In this document: positions 1 through 11,680 of the stretch, piece by piece
Layout: each line of letters begins with the position of its first letter
Numbering within the stretch: position 1 is the stretch's first letter
NCBI GenBank assembly: GCA_963678705.1
Contig: OY783205.1
Span: 10,540,001 to 10,604,000, forward strand
DNA: 64,000 nucleotides
Source of the DNA: Panorpa germanica
Lineage: Eukaryota; Arthropoda; Insecta; Mecoptera; Panorpidae
Direction of reading: 5' to 3'
Program-made: the position numbers and the translations under genes
Notes under the pieces: model-generated
Databases searched by the model: none
Told to the model about the DNA's origin: nothing
The model's input: only the letters and a program-made list of their open reading frames with translations

Positions 1-1019
1 AAAACAAGTCCTTACTTTTACACAGCTGTCCAACTCACTGCGCGCGTTGTAGAATGACGGTGTTTGGCAAACAAGTATACTCAGGCGTATACTAGACGGC
101 GGTACAAGTAGCGTTAGCGGAATGTTTTTAAAAGTTTTAAATTTCGATGCGACCGGCGTTACCCACTGACCGCCATTCCCCTAATCTTCCCCTAAAACAG
201 ATTTAACATTAAAATATCTCGAGTTTGCATAAACTATGGACCCATGAACTACTCATGGTAAATATAGTAACACTCGTATATTTGTATTATTTCTTTTACT
301 TTTTTAAATATTCAAAAATTTACTCTGTTATAAGTAATTAACAATCAAAATTTTGTTTTTGCGCTTCAATTTTAGCCGAATTTGTAACGTCACAATATGA
401 AATTGTCGTCTGTAGAATAATAATTAATTAATTTTATTTACCTTGTTTATAATATCAACACTTTTTGTATTGCTTGAGACAGTTGTAAGTAGTTCTTGAT
501 GGAAACCGTCTCTTTTAAACTTTATTGCACAACGGATATGGCAATTTACAGAATGAAAAAAGGGGTGGTAAACTAATATCACGACGAAGAATAAAATGAT
601 TTCTTTTAAATTTTAATCCCTTTAATAATAACAGAATTTATTGTGCCGGGACTAACAAAAGATAGTATACACATATTATACATAATGCTTAACAAAATTG
701 TACAAATGTTCTGTATTGCTAGTACATGGGAGAAGGAAGGTAGAAGAGAGAGTACCACAGAAGAGGAGAGAGAGAATTTATAATGTCTAATCTGTGAAAT
801 GATGTAATGTAAAATTAATGTAAGTAGATTGTCATGCCGGCAAGGCGAATACAATAAAGTACAAATACAATGCAGTAAATATGATAACGAAAAACGTAAC
901 GTTACGTAAAAAGTTATGATACAGAATATTAAATTGATAAGTTTATTAGATATATTGTATTTAACATTTGATTTAAGTATATTTTGTTATACATTTATTC
1001 CTTTATTTGATATTTCTGT
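1..1019. other. 3' flank of galactosyltransferase gene 1, no gene seen
   Basis: I see no gene here. Stretches at about 290-440 and 640-1019 are clearly paralogous to 59640-60196, the 3' flank of gene 3, and partly to 50440-50753, the 3' flank of gene 2. The stretch is therefore part of the tandem duplication unit. Short open frames on both strands are AT-rich and show no domain. Confidence 0.6.
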
Positions 1020-4000
1020 TTATGAGCCAATTGATTCCAGTGGGTTACTTCTTTTCCTTATTCTCCTTCCACATTCCTCTTTATATTTCATTGTGTCTTC
1101 TGGTGAGAGATAGACTTTCTTTAAATCGCTTTGATGGTGCGATACTATCATCCGTACATAAGAACACACTTTTTTTCTTTTCTCATTATTTAAGAACAAT
1201 GGGCTATTTTGAAGTTGAATGTTAGCTATGTTCGCAGCTATACCTAGACCAAATGATAAGTTGTATAAATTGATAGAGCAGAAGCTGGGGAAAATAAGAA
1301 AAAGTATTATGGGGAAAGGAGATTCAGGAGGAAGAAAGGATTGAATTAGCGAACAAGAAAGACTTACGAGATATGGAAAAGTACCAACAAATCAAACTGA
1401 TCATTTTGAGTTTTATAATTTTATTTTAAGTGACAACTGCAACTCCTTTATTGTTAAATTTTAAGTATATTATTAGTAAAGTAGTGTTATTCCCGTTGCA
1501 AGCGACGTGTGTCTTTTGTGCGTGAATTGAATTTCCTATATTATATTGTTCCAACCGATAGTTTATATGTTTACGCGATTCGTATGGTGGATCGAAAACG
1601 GCTTCACGCATTTTCCGGAAAATTGTCTATTTCATAGAGGAAAAAATTTTAAGACTTTTGGCTCTGATTTTCCTTGGCACTCATAATTTTGGAAAAACTA
1701 AAAAGAAATTCTACTATACATACTTCTGCTCTATAACTTTTAATTCGTAAAAGACAGAAAATTGAAATTTGACATGTGTATTACGGTGTTCATTGGTAAC
1801 AGTTTTTGAAAATTAGAAATTGAACAATTGAAAAAGGGGGCGTTGAGAGAATTAGAGCGCCCGGTAGAAAACTTTGGAGAAAACTCAAATTTAGGATTAC
1901 TTAATAATAAAATATGTTATTATGAAAAAAAATTCAAATTTCAAAAATTGTCCTCATTTTTTAGTGGTTGATTTTTCAATTGTTGATTGAAAATGATGTT
2001 AATAAATGTGTATGACTATTTTATTAAAAATTTAAATGTTGACGGAGGTGTAGCAATTAAAAATTTGAATTGTAATTTTAGTGCTAGAAATGGTCGACCA
2101 TATTTGTATGACGTGAATGTATTCTAACGTCAGTTATTTGTTGAGTAGGTCAGTGCTGTGGTAATGTTTCGTAGCTGTGGGTAGTCGAAATAATCTAGTC
2201 AAGTCAAAGAGGTTCTAGACACTAACTTTACCAATATATAGTACACTTTTATAGAAATTAAGACATAAGACACAAGCCCATTAAAAATGTGAACATTCTT
2301 TAAAGTTTTCCACCATAATTTTCTCACAGCGCCTTTAATAAAATTTATGAATTTCTAAATTTTGAAATATATACGCATTCAATAGCGTAATACACATGCA
2401 AATTTTACCTTTCTATCTTTTATGAGTTAAAGTTATAGAGCAAATAGAAAAAAAAATATTTTAGTTTTTCTAAAATTACAGGTTTTCTAAATTTTGAAAT
2501 ATATACGCATTCAATAGCGTAATACACATGCAAATTTTACCTTTCTATCTTTTATGAGTTAAAGTTATAGAGCAAATAGAAAAAAAAATATTTTAGTTTT
2601 TCTAAAATTACAGGTTTTCAGGAAACTCAGGGAAAAATCCGAGAACGCTAAACGCGCTGAGCCATTTTCCAGGCATTATACGAATCGCGCAAATATATAA
2701 ACATATAAACATACACTTGGAACATTATAATATAGGATCAATGTCAATTATGATTGTAATAGCAGTCTAATTTAATTACCTGTAATCAAGACATCTTCCA
2801 GTGACATGCAAGGTAGGGTCAATGCAATGAAATACAGTTTTCCTACCACGTCCATTGAAATAAGATATCCGGGTCCTGACAAATATGGAGGATACACTTT
2901 GTACGGATACGATTCTTTTGAAACATACCTAAACAGAAATGCGAACAATTTAGTTAATTGGCCAATGCTAACAAATTTATGTGCGCGTTAATAATCAATG
3001 TATCTATGATAAGCAATAAAAGCAGAAAATACATTTGTTTTTTATCCAGTGAAAAGTTACGTGTTAATCTGACAGTCGCGGAATTGGATTATTCTTTAAA
3101 TCCCCAGGTGACAATTGCTGCTATGGACTCAATTGTCTCTTGAATTATTAGCGTGTTGATCATCTCGTGATACATAGACATTAATACTTAAGCATATTGT
3201 ACTGCACTATGCGTTGGTAATTCAAGAAATAGTTACTGCCATGGTAGCAGCTGTCACATCAACTGTCATCGTGTATTTGAGTTTCAATGGCTGACAATAC
3301 CATTTCCTTTTTGGGTTCCTCACAGGCTTTAATCCGCTATGACGAAAGCCAATTAACATTTGTTTAGAGCTGTTCTTGTCTAGTTTGCTGATGAATTCTA
3401 TCGCATTGTAAACATTGATGAAAACGTCATCATCAACCTTTAACACGTGAGGAACTGGAACAACAAAAGAAACGTGGTAAAACAAGAGTTGGTTCTATTA
3501 ATCACGCTTTAATAGTAATTGACTAAAATGATAAAGATAATTTAGAACATTGTTCCTAACTCAGTTACCTTGTTGACAACTCTTAAGAATCCATTTATAA
3601 TTGTACATGGTCTTTATCGTAAGGTTCCTATACGTATCAAGAAATGATTCCTGTAAAATATCCCCGTACGTTGCGCTCTCTTCATCAATTCTCCTTTGCA
3701 GAGTTGCACGATTTTTGACATTTCCTGGCAATCCGAGTGAAAAGAAAACTCTTGTTCTGCAATGAATATTCGCATTCCATATTAACACTCACCAACAAAA
3801 GGAGTCGTTGGAGTAGCTAGCTTTGACACTGGAAGGAAACATTGTCAATAACAAAGAGCCCCTATAGAGGGGCATAAATAAAATAAATAAAAAAACAACT
3901 CTGTGAGAAATATTCAGTAAACGTTACTATAAGTGACATCAGTGCCGACACGTGACATTCAGTGCCGACACGTGACGATCAGTGCCGACACATAAAGATC

Positions 4001-7000
4001 AGAGCCGACTCGTGACGATCAGTGCAGACATGTGACGATCAGTGCCGACACATAACGATCAGTGCCGGTACGTGACGATCAGTGCAGACGCATAAGGATC
4101 AGTGCCGACACATGACGATAAGTGCCGACACGTGACGATCAGTGCCAACACGTGACGATCAGTGACGACACATGACGATCAGTGTCGTGCTATTCGCACT
4201 CTTTTCTGATGACGCCTTTACTGCTATTCAGCGATAAGCAAGAGTACAGTTTAGTATCGATTAGTGATTGCTGTGTTTTTACTAGACGAAACGTCCCGAA
4301 TCTAAAACTGGTGACGGAAATAGCCGAGTAAATATTTTCCTAAACTAGTGACCCGCCCAATTTATAATATTACTAGTGTTAACCCCGTCGAAGGCTTTAA
4401 AATGAAGTCTGTATAGTGTGTATGATTAAAATTTAATCAAATACTTTGTAATCAAATTCAAACTTTAATTTCATTTTTAAGTAGAAATATTTAGCTTGAA
4501 CATATAGCCCGGTCAATATAAACATTTAAAATAACAAAAATTGCCGGAGAGCCAAATATTGGTGGAGAGCTGGGGTTTACCATAACAAATAAAGTTTTAA
4601 AAATCCCCATCGAATCTGTGTGCTTCAAAAGTTATTCGGGGTCAAAGTAAAAATTTTGAGGTTTTTTGGATTTTTCTCGAAAACGGTAAGTTTTATTAAA
4701 AAAAAACCCTGAAACCTCAATCTTAAAATTCTCTACAAAAATAGACGTTTTGATTTTTTTCCTAAGAGGTACCTGAGATATCTCGGAAATGTATGCATAT
4801 CATGTATAATGCGATATCTCAGGAATGGTAAGAAGTAGAATCGATAGGGATTTTTGGTAGGGAACTTTTTTTGTAATAATAAACCTCAGCTCTCCACCAA
4901 TATTTGGTTCTCCGGGAATTTTTGTTATTGACCACTATTTTTATGTTTAAATTGACCGTATTAATAATTATGAACAGATTTTCAATATTAAAATTATTTT
5001 TTTAAAAACACTGAATATAAAAAAAATGTTTTTCTCTGCAAAATAAAAATAATACAATTATAAAACTTTATTTTTGATTTGTAAATTAGGTACTAAAGTT
5101 AGCCTATATACAAAATTTTGACTTATCTAATATAAATTTACCATCTACAAAAACCGCCTTTAAAATAAACCTTTTTAATTTTGAATATTTTTTTAATTAG
5201 ATTAAAAAATTTTAACTTTAAAAAACTAGAATTTTTTCCAAACTTTCAACTGATTTTCTCAACAACAAGTTTTGAATTTCTGAGTTTCGAATTACGTTCG
5301 CCCTGAATAGCGCAATGTGCACTACACGTAATAGCGTGCGTACAGGATTGTAGATGTTCATGTTGAACAATTTTATATTTTTGTCATTTATGTAAAAGAA
5401 TTGGTTGTTTTAAAATGTAGAACAGCAATAAGTGCGGAACAATGAAGTTGCCGGACAAATGTCGAAAGGCCATCGAGCAAATTGGAAATGTATAGTTGAG
5501 AAAAGTTAATACAGAAAATTAGTTTTATTTCACGTTACAAAAACTTTTTGTATTACGAAATTACTATGTTACGAACCCGATATATTTAAGTACTTTGATT
5601 AGGATTAGGTATTAGAGCTGTAAAGTGGCTTGATTGATATGACGTCACTAATAGCGCGAAGCTGTTACCTGTATGTGTTTTCGAAATACTTCGTGGAATT
5701 TCCCCAAGTTTTCCTTATTGTTTTTCTGATTTCAAAATTTTCAACCGCGGAATGCACTGGTATTATAAGGAAGATGCCATCTGTGTAGTTGTGTTTACTT
5801 GCTCCGTTATCATTTGTTGTGCAGATATTTCTTGGCTCATGTATTGCTGTTTCCAAGTTAGGGTGCACGTATGTGGATAAACTAGGCCCCACACTCGAAT
5901 ATGAAGAAAAGTCAAATTTACGTGGTGCCTTAAAACTGCCTGCCTTTTTTATCGGTTTGTGAGCTAATTTTTTAAAGGTAGACATTTTTATTGAAATATT
6001 TACTACACATCTGTTGCGCGGCTGTTAACTGTCTGGTTACTTTCTTAATTCATTAAATGTTTAAAAGTTTACAAAAATGTAGTACGTGGTACAATCTACC
6101 AAAAATGCGTCAAAACCTCTAAATAATTTGTTGGAATGTCTCTTTATGTTATTTGTGCATTTTAACATTCTAAATAAGTACCAATATTTGTGTGTATAAT
6201 TTTTCACGAGGTTCAAAAGGAGCCCTTATTCCTTAAGTCTTCGGTTATTTATTTAGAACATTGAAGGGAAAAAGGAAAAAAAAAACTATTTTAACAAATT
6301 ATTTGGGTTAAATTCTAATTGTACTGCACTGTATATTGGAGAGACTTATTAAAACATTTTACATTATTTTATAATTTTAGTTTAATTATGAAATGGTTCA
6401 CGAATACATTGGATACCTCTTGGGATAATAATATTAATCAATCGCAAGTGATGTTTGTGATAACAATGTAACTTGGTGACTTGATAACACCCATCAGTAC
6501 AGTTTTACACTCAATTTAAGAACACTCGGTTTTAACAACATTTCCCTACACAAATACACATGACAGAATATAATGCAAGACTTGCAATATAATGCAATTG
6601 ATTAATAAATATCTTCGAACTTGTTCCTGAAAACTCCACTCAAACATGTTTTTCTTGACAATTGCTGTCGGCGAATCACTGGCGGAAGAGCTCAAATTTT
6701 AGGGTAAAAATGCAACCAGTTAGGTCTCAATCGGTTGGAAAAAAATTTTAATCGGGCTCTAATTGTAAATAGTGAAATAAAAATTCTTACCTTTACTTGA
6801 ACTTTTTCTCACTTTCATGAAAGAGGGATGTTGTTGTCGTCCAGTGCGCCCTTGGTCTCTCGGAGGATCTTCAACAAAAATAGAAAAATTCACGTCAAAG
6901 TTTTAGGAAATAAAATTATTATCGTCCAATATTAAACCGCAAATTGTTTTTATCAAAACGAACGCAGTCATAATTATAGTCATAATTTTCTGACACTGGT

Positions 7001-7466
7001 GTGCAAATAATTGGATTGTGAACCAGAACTGAATTTATATAAAACTGCATGCTACAGTACATTGATAGAGTTGGCAACCAAAACCTCAAATGTCCAATTA
7101 TTTTTATTCAATTCGTAGTTTTATAGAAGTTATTAACGACTTATTCGAAAAATAAAGAAACGCCCCTAAAAGAAATTAGTTCACAGCCTAATTGTAGACA
7201 ATTATAAAAATATTGTAACCGAAAAGACTTTGTAAGAATTTGTTTTTTAACTTTGCTAAAAATAGTGCGCCCTTATTAAATTAAGAAATATGTGAAATAG
7301 ACTGCTTACCATGAAGAAATAAAAGAGCGATAATGCCAATCACCAGCAGCGTAAACGAGACTGCTCTCCTAATAGTGTTTCCTGTAACAAGTAACTTGCT
7401 CCTTCCTGCAGGCGAAAATGAAGTGGGTGAGATTATTCGCTCTATTAGCTGATTATTAGGTGTCAT
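1020..7466 (-). CDS. Beta-1,3-galactosyltransferase-like protein, GT31 family (gene 1, six exons)
   Basis: Exons in transcript order are 7310-7466, 5669-5939, 3569-3756, 3301-3454, 2780-2928 and 1020-1243. Every junction is GT-AG and all phases fit, giving 1143 nt (380 residues). The protein is a type II Golgi enzyme expected to add a beta-1,3-linked sugar from a UDP-sugar donor. Exon 1 holds a short cytoplasmic tail and a signal anchor (AVSFTLLVIGIIALLFL, about residues 34-50). GT31 motifs follow in order: IRKTIRKTWG, VFFSLG, YGDILQ...F.D.Y.NLT.KT, the metal-binding KVDDDVF (DXD type), YPPYLSGPGYLIS and EDVLITG. The last exon ends in a Cys-rich basic tail. The start is the first ATG of exon 1; gene 2 has an ATG five codons further upstream where this copy has ATA. 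The exact acceptor sugar cannot be read from sequence. N-acetylglucosaminyl transfer (Brainiac-like) is an alternative. Confidence 0.88.
1585..1945 (+). repeat. Dispersed non-coding repeat, forward copy in intron 5 of gene 1
   Basis: This segment matches 49360-49720 in the same orientation and 2290-2690 in the opposite orientation. Shared landmarks are a tcgaaaacggct start, a catgtgtattacg..attg block and a cggtagaaaactttt end. It lacks coding capacity. The inverted partner in the same intron makes the pair able to fold back. Confidence 0.6.
2290..2690 (-). repeat. Inverted copy of the dispersed repeat
   Basis: Read on the minus strand this matches 49440-49640 and 1660-1900. It includes an internal 132-bp direct duplication described separately. 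It lies in intron 5 of gene 1 about 300 bp from the forward copy, so the two may be the arms of one foldback element. Confidence 0.55.
2352..2615. repeat. Tandem duplication, 2 x 132 bp, apparently identical
   Basis: The unit beginning tttctaaattttgaaatata at 2352 is repeated at 2484 with no difference that I can see by eye. This implies a very recent event, or an assembly artefact. It lies in intron 5 of gene 1. Confidence 0.85.
3941..4190. repeat. 20-bp minisatellite, 12 units, in intron 2 of gene 1
   Basis: The consensus is agtgccgacacgtgacgatc. The period is exactly 20 bp from 3941 to 4180, followed by a partial unit. Four units hold the palindrome CACGTG, and several others carry cata or catg at that position. 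I do not see the array in the matching intron of gene 2. Confidence 0.92.
4508..4959. mobile_element. Foldback / MITE-like element with long inverted repeats
   Basis: The left arm (cccggtcaatataaacat...gccaaatattggtggagagct, 4508-4575) is mirrored by the right arm (agctctccaccaatatttgg...attgacc, 4890-4959). The arms are about 70 bp and imperfect, with a non-coding centre of about 310 bp. It lies in intron 2 of gene 1. No target duplication is clear. Confidence 0.75.
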
Positions 7467-7830
7467 GTTGTCTTGTTTTATTTTAACCTTGAAATTGAGA
7501 AAAATAAAATTTTAAAGAATTCACTTACAACTCTTTAAAATAACTTATTCAATATGTTATTTTTAGCGGTGATAATACTTCATCTCTGAATTATGATGTC
7601 ACATGACTTTTATGCAATTAAGACTCTAAAGTTCCGATTCTGATTATTTTTTAGATGATTAGCATTTAGGATGAAACTTCATTCCCATATTCACATGCTG
7701 AAGTTTAACTTTTATATTTATTTGGAAGAATAGCTTAGCTTAGAAGAATTAAATACCTTCGGACACTAAAACGTAAAACTTGTCCAATGGACTTGACAAG
7801 AGCTGTCTATAATATTTTGTATTACACAAT
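7467..7830. other. Upstream flank of gene 1
   Basis: This matches the upstream flank of gene 2 at 58889-59240, including a block around cttgtccaatggacttgacaagagctgtctat. It should hold the promoter and 5' UTR of gene 1. I see no convincing TATA box or other defined site. The match is broken at 7831 by a transposon. Confidence 0.5.
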
Positions 7831-8020
7831 TTAAGGATGTATGAGCGACGGTGTGGTGTAATACTGAATTTTGAAGGGTGGGGATAGGCATGAGCATTTG
7901 CGGGGTAAAGGGAAGAAAATTATCACGTGACGTGAATTTTACATTTGGCAACACAGCTTATATTTTGTTTACTTTTTTCCATGTGACATTTGAATAAATT
8001 TAAATTTTTGACATTTAAAA

Positions 8021-8118
8021 ATGGATATACCTCAAAAGCTTGACAAGAAAGGATTATTTTGTAAAGAACGACCACCAGAAATGGATAATAATTCATTTAA
8101 TATATGTTTGGAACTACG
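8021..8118 (+). CDS. First coding exon of the TTAA-element transposase, copy 1
   Basis: The ATG at 8021 opens a short basic N-terminus (begins MDIPQKLDKKGLF) and the exon ends at a GT donor after CTACG. The same exon lies at 28641-28738 in copy 2, where the donor is a better GTATGT. Its downstream partner in copy 1 now lies 12.9 kb away, beyond the LTR element inserted in the intron. Confidence 0.6.
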
Positions 8119-8165
8119 GTATAATGATTGTATTTAATATTATATTTTATATTATTCATGTATAC

Positions 8166-8402
8166 AATTAACTTTTGATTTACTGAAGTTAATAGAAAAA
8201 ACAATTTAATTAACTTTAAACAATTATTTTATTAATATATTTATTACAAGACCTTCTGGCAATTCAGAGGTTGGAGTAAGACTGGTGGTCCGAGATTACA
8301 TGGTTACTTATATACTAACTTAATCGTAATTTTATCCCAGGATGTTTAGATTAGATAAAAGAAACGTGTGGGTGGCCTTTAGAGCTGGCACGCGTGGTAA
8401 CA
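8166..8402 (-). repeat. 3' LTR of element A
   Basis: This is 237 bp and nearly identical to 20769-20985. The main difference is about 20 extra bases (attagataaaagaaacgtgtg region) near 8348-8370. The high similarity means the insertion is fairly young. Confidence 0.9.
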
Positions 8403-8423
8403 TCTCCCACCGAAGATAGAACT

Positions 8424-10110
8424 TTATGCTGTAAAAGTAGCAAAAGGTGTATGATTCTCTGTGTCCAATGGTTCAATTATATTGATTTCTTTATTTTTAT
8501 TTTTCTTACAATATCTATATGTAATGTATATAATTATGGTTATTATTATAGTCATTAAAAATGGGGTTATCATAGGGTGTATAATATGTATATTATGGGG
8601 TAGTTCATTAATCTTGAGATCTTTTAGTAGTAGAGCCAGAGTGTGTTGTAGTTTCTCGACGTTATGTAGATCTAAGTGTTCCATGGTAAATGATGCGTCG
8701 ATGGGTTTGTTTTGTATTTCGGATACACTAGGTAAAGGCATCAGATTCCAGGTTTCCACAGTTTCTTTAATCTTAATATGTTGAATTATTCTACTTGAAA
8801 CATAAAGTTTACATTGATCTGCAAGGTTTAATATATAGGTTCCTTGTAGGTTCATCGTCTTCGTGTCTTCGCATTGTAAAGTACTGTTAATTTTTTCATT
8901 TGAAATGATGATTTAGGTGTTAGGGTCGATGTTCTGAATTTTCAGTCCTTTTAGTTCTATTGTTAAGGGTTGACATTGTGTTGGGGGTTGTCCTCTCAGG
9001 AGTTCTGTCTCGCAGGTGTGTTCTGTATTCATTGTTTCTCTGAGTTCGCATAAATATTGATTATTATTTATTTTAGTGCATGGTGAATTTGATTCAATAT
9101 GTGAGTAGTCATTAACAAGTAGATATTTGGATTTAGGAATTAATATTTGGAATTGATTATAGTATGGTATTGGTAGTGGATAGTTTTCGTAATATGTGAA
9201 TATTTTAGGGTTAGTAAGGGGTATTTTTATTACAAATACAATAGTCACATGTTGTGTATATGCTGTCACTTGACTGATTTCTTCATAAGTATGAATGTTT
9301 TCTAGCGTTATTTTGAAGGGTAGTTTAATATGTTCAGTCGAATTGAGGTAATTCTCTATTTCTTTATGTTCTCCTAGTAGGTGTCCGGGTTCTAGGATGG
9401 ATACGCTAATTGTTCTAAGTCTAGCGAAGGTAATATCTTTTTCAATTCTTTCCAGTAGATGCATTAGTAATTGCATGGACTGGGCGATGAGTCCGATTGA
9501 GTCCGTGATAAGTATTTGTCTCATGTTTACTGCTTGTGCTTGGTTGATTGCAGTTGTTAGGGTTTTAATCCGTTCGTTTGATTTTTCTTGATTTTTGTTG
9601 AGAGTTTCTAGGGCTTGTTTAAACTCGTCTGTTATGGTGTTGGCTAATTTTATTTGTTTATTAATAGTTTTCTTTATTTGTAGCTGGTTTCCTTCTAAGG
9701 TCGGGAGTGCGAGGTTTATTCTTTTCCCGTCTTCTTGGTCCAAATTTCCTCCTATGTATTTCCAAAAAGTACCTATAGCGTCGATACTTCGTTTATTTCG
9801 TCTTGTAGGTAATATTTGTCGAATTTTCTTGTCTATTTCCGAGTCTAGGATATCTAGGATATCTATGATATCGGTAGAATGACCATGTAAATGTTTTTCT
9901 ATATATTTTATTTGTTCTTGCATTGATATCTTAAGGTTATAAGCGTTTTGATGATATTTTATTAACGGTTCCATATCAATTTTCTTAATTATTGTCCAGT
10001 GTTCTTTGATATTTTGGGCTGTACCTCTTTGTATGGGGTAGAGTCCTGGATTGTCTGTGATTTTGTGGAGTTTGAATTCGTTGGTAGTAGTAGTCGTGAT
10101 AGTGGTGATC
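8424..10110 (-). pseudogene. env: env of element A, broken by one in-frame stop
   Basis: This is an errantivirus-type envelope protein related to fusion glycoproteins. A splice acceptor (ttgttacag) ends at 10111 and the reading frame is open from 10110. Visible features are an NPGLYPI motif near the N-terminus, a furin-type site RNKR at about 9790 followed by a hydrophobic fusion-peptide-like stretch, and heptad-rich sequence. Many cysteines, a transmembrane segment (FLMTIIITIIIYITY, about 8520-8566) and a short cytoplasmic tail follow. A TAA at 8913-8915 interrupts the frame between the ectodomain and membrane parts, with the same frame continuing on both sides. Confidence 0.82.
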
Positions 10111-10141
10111 CTGTAACAAGGATTTTATTGTTTTTATTTTA

Positions 10142-10609
10142 TCACTCTATTTTATGCATTATATATGTATGTTTTGATGTTCCGTGGTTTGAAAATACAG
10201 TTTCAATTTCATCTTTGGTTCGTTTGAAAAGTCCTTGCTCTATGGCTGGCATTCTGAAGGTGTATACCATTGGTTCTTTTTCAAAGAGAGTTAGGAATGA
10301 TTTTAGTTTCTCTAAACAATTTTCTTTATTACATACTACATTTATAGTTTTGCCAAATGTTTTTCCTTCGGTTATGGTGTAGAGGCCTTTTTTCAGGTTT
10401 TTTATACGTTTTTCTTTGTTTAGTATAAATTCATAATAGGGTGTGTCCAAAGCTATTAGTTTGGCGAATCCTTGGTAGTGTGAGGGTTCGTTGTCTTTTA
10501 ACGTGTATCGATCATGTACTAGGTGTAGAATGAAATCGGTTTTTTCGTTTGAAGGAAGTTTTCCGTTTTCTATCTGAAGTACTGATTTTACTTTGAGTGG
10601 GGTTGTCAT
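10142..10609 (-). CDS. Uncharacterised 155-residue ORF between pol and env of element A
   Basis: The ATG at 10607-10609 lies about 10 nt after the pol stop, and the ORF ends before the env splice acceptor at 10110. It begins MTTPLKVKSVLQIENGK and contains FILHLVHDRYTLKDN. It has two cysteines close together (CNKENC) and no membrane segment. I do not recognise it. It is open even though integrase and env around it carry stops. It could be an accessory protein, or an alternative N-terminal region of env reached by different splicing. Confidence 0.5.
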   Translation of the reverse strand: MTTPLKVKSVLQIENGKLPSNEKTDFILHLVHDRYTLKDNEPSHYQGFAKLIALDTPYYEFILNKEKRIKNLKKGLYTITEGKTFGKTINVVCNKENCLEKLKSFLTLFEKEPMVYTFRMPAIEQGLFKRTKDEIETVFSNHGTSKHTYIMHKIE

Positions 10610-10618
10610 TAGGTTGTC

Positions 10619-11680
10619 TTAATGATTAGTTCTAGTGACGTGTGTTTTAAGGTGTTTAATCGTAGCTATATTCTTATCTGATACTTTTAAGGCTTCATAT
10701 GGTCCTGTGTTTTTTGGTTTACTTTTGGTTTGGTTTTTAATTTTCTTATTTAAATACACTATATCAGTAGGTTTCATTTTTGGTTTAGGAATGTCTTTAT
10801 TTATACGATTTATAGTTAGTTCTTTCTCCTGTTGTATTTGGTTTTTAACTTGTTCATATATTTTCGGAGTTCGGTCTCGATGGTTCTGCATGTAAAGATC
10901 CATAAGTGTCATATCTTGGTTTAATAATAAAGGTGATTTAGTACATAGATGTCCGTTTATTAGTTCCCGAGGTTTGTACTGTGTGGTGGAATGAGGTGTC
11001 TCATTGTATCATATAAGGGTGTACTTCATAAGTAGTCTTGGGGGAAGATCGTGTTCTGTTTTCACGATTCTGTACATTTCAAGTAAAGTAGAATGTAGTC
11101 TTTCTACAGGGGCGTTACTTTCGTGACGATAGGGTTTAGTTATATGTATTTCTATTTTGTGTAGATTTAGTAATTCTTTAATGATGTTATTATTAAATTC
11201 TGCACCGCCATCCATGGTTATTTGTTTGGGTATGCCATGGTGGGTGAAATAGGTCAATAGTTTTTCTGTTACTTCTATTGCTGTTCTAGCTATAATGTCA
11301 TATGCCTGTGCGTATTTGGAAAATGAATCTATTATAGTTAGAAATTTCTGTCCGTCTACTTCGAAAGTATCAATGTATATTTTTTAAAATGGTTTTTTCG
11401 GTATTTCCGTGATGTTGAGCGGTGCTTGTATCGGATGTCGATTGTATTTTTGTTGTTTACAAGTGAGACAATTGTTAATATAATTCTCTTCTTGTTTTTT
11501 CATACCGCTCCAGGTATATCGATCTTGAATCATTTTTCGTGTGGTGTCAATGCCTCTATGGTGGGTCTTCCCTTCGTATATTTGTAGTATAATATAGAGT
11601 TGGTCTTCTATTTCAGTTATAATATCAACTCGGTTTAAGCATCTTATTATCTTATAACGAATAAATGTTTCAATTTTCAA
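10619..11680 (-). pseudogene. pol: Integrase part of pol of element A (3' portion)
   Basis: Two main open stretches are visible. One, at 11384-11680, holds the HHCC zinc-binding region (H...C..C near CLTCKQQ) and is interrupted right after it by TAA. The other holds the catalytic core with DGGAEF and an E of the DDE triad (11009-11257), interrupted by TGA at its end. The stretch at 10619-10912 carries the C-terminal GPY motif (GPYEAL). The 5' continuation of the frame lies across the Helitron at 13445. Confidence 0.8.

Noticed and set aside
1426-1611. Minus-strand ORF of 61 codons in gene 1 intron 5
   Set aside because: It does not match any GT31 region, lies between two verified exons and overlaps the dispersed repeat.
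3925-4190. CRISPR array suggested by regular 20-bp repeats
   Set aside because: Units are contiguous with no unique spacers, and this is an insect intron. It is a minisatellite.
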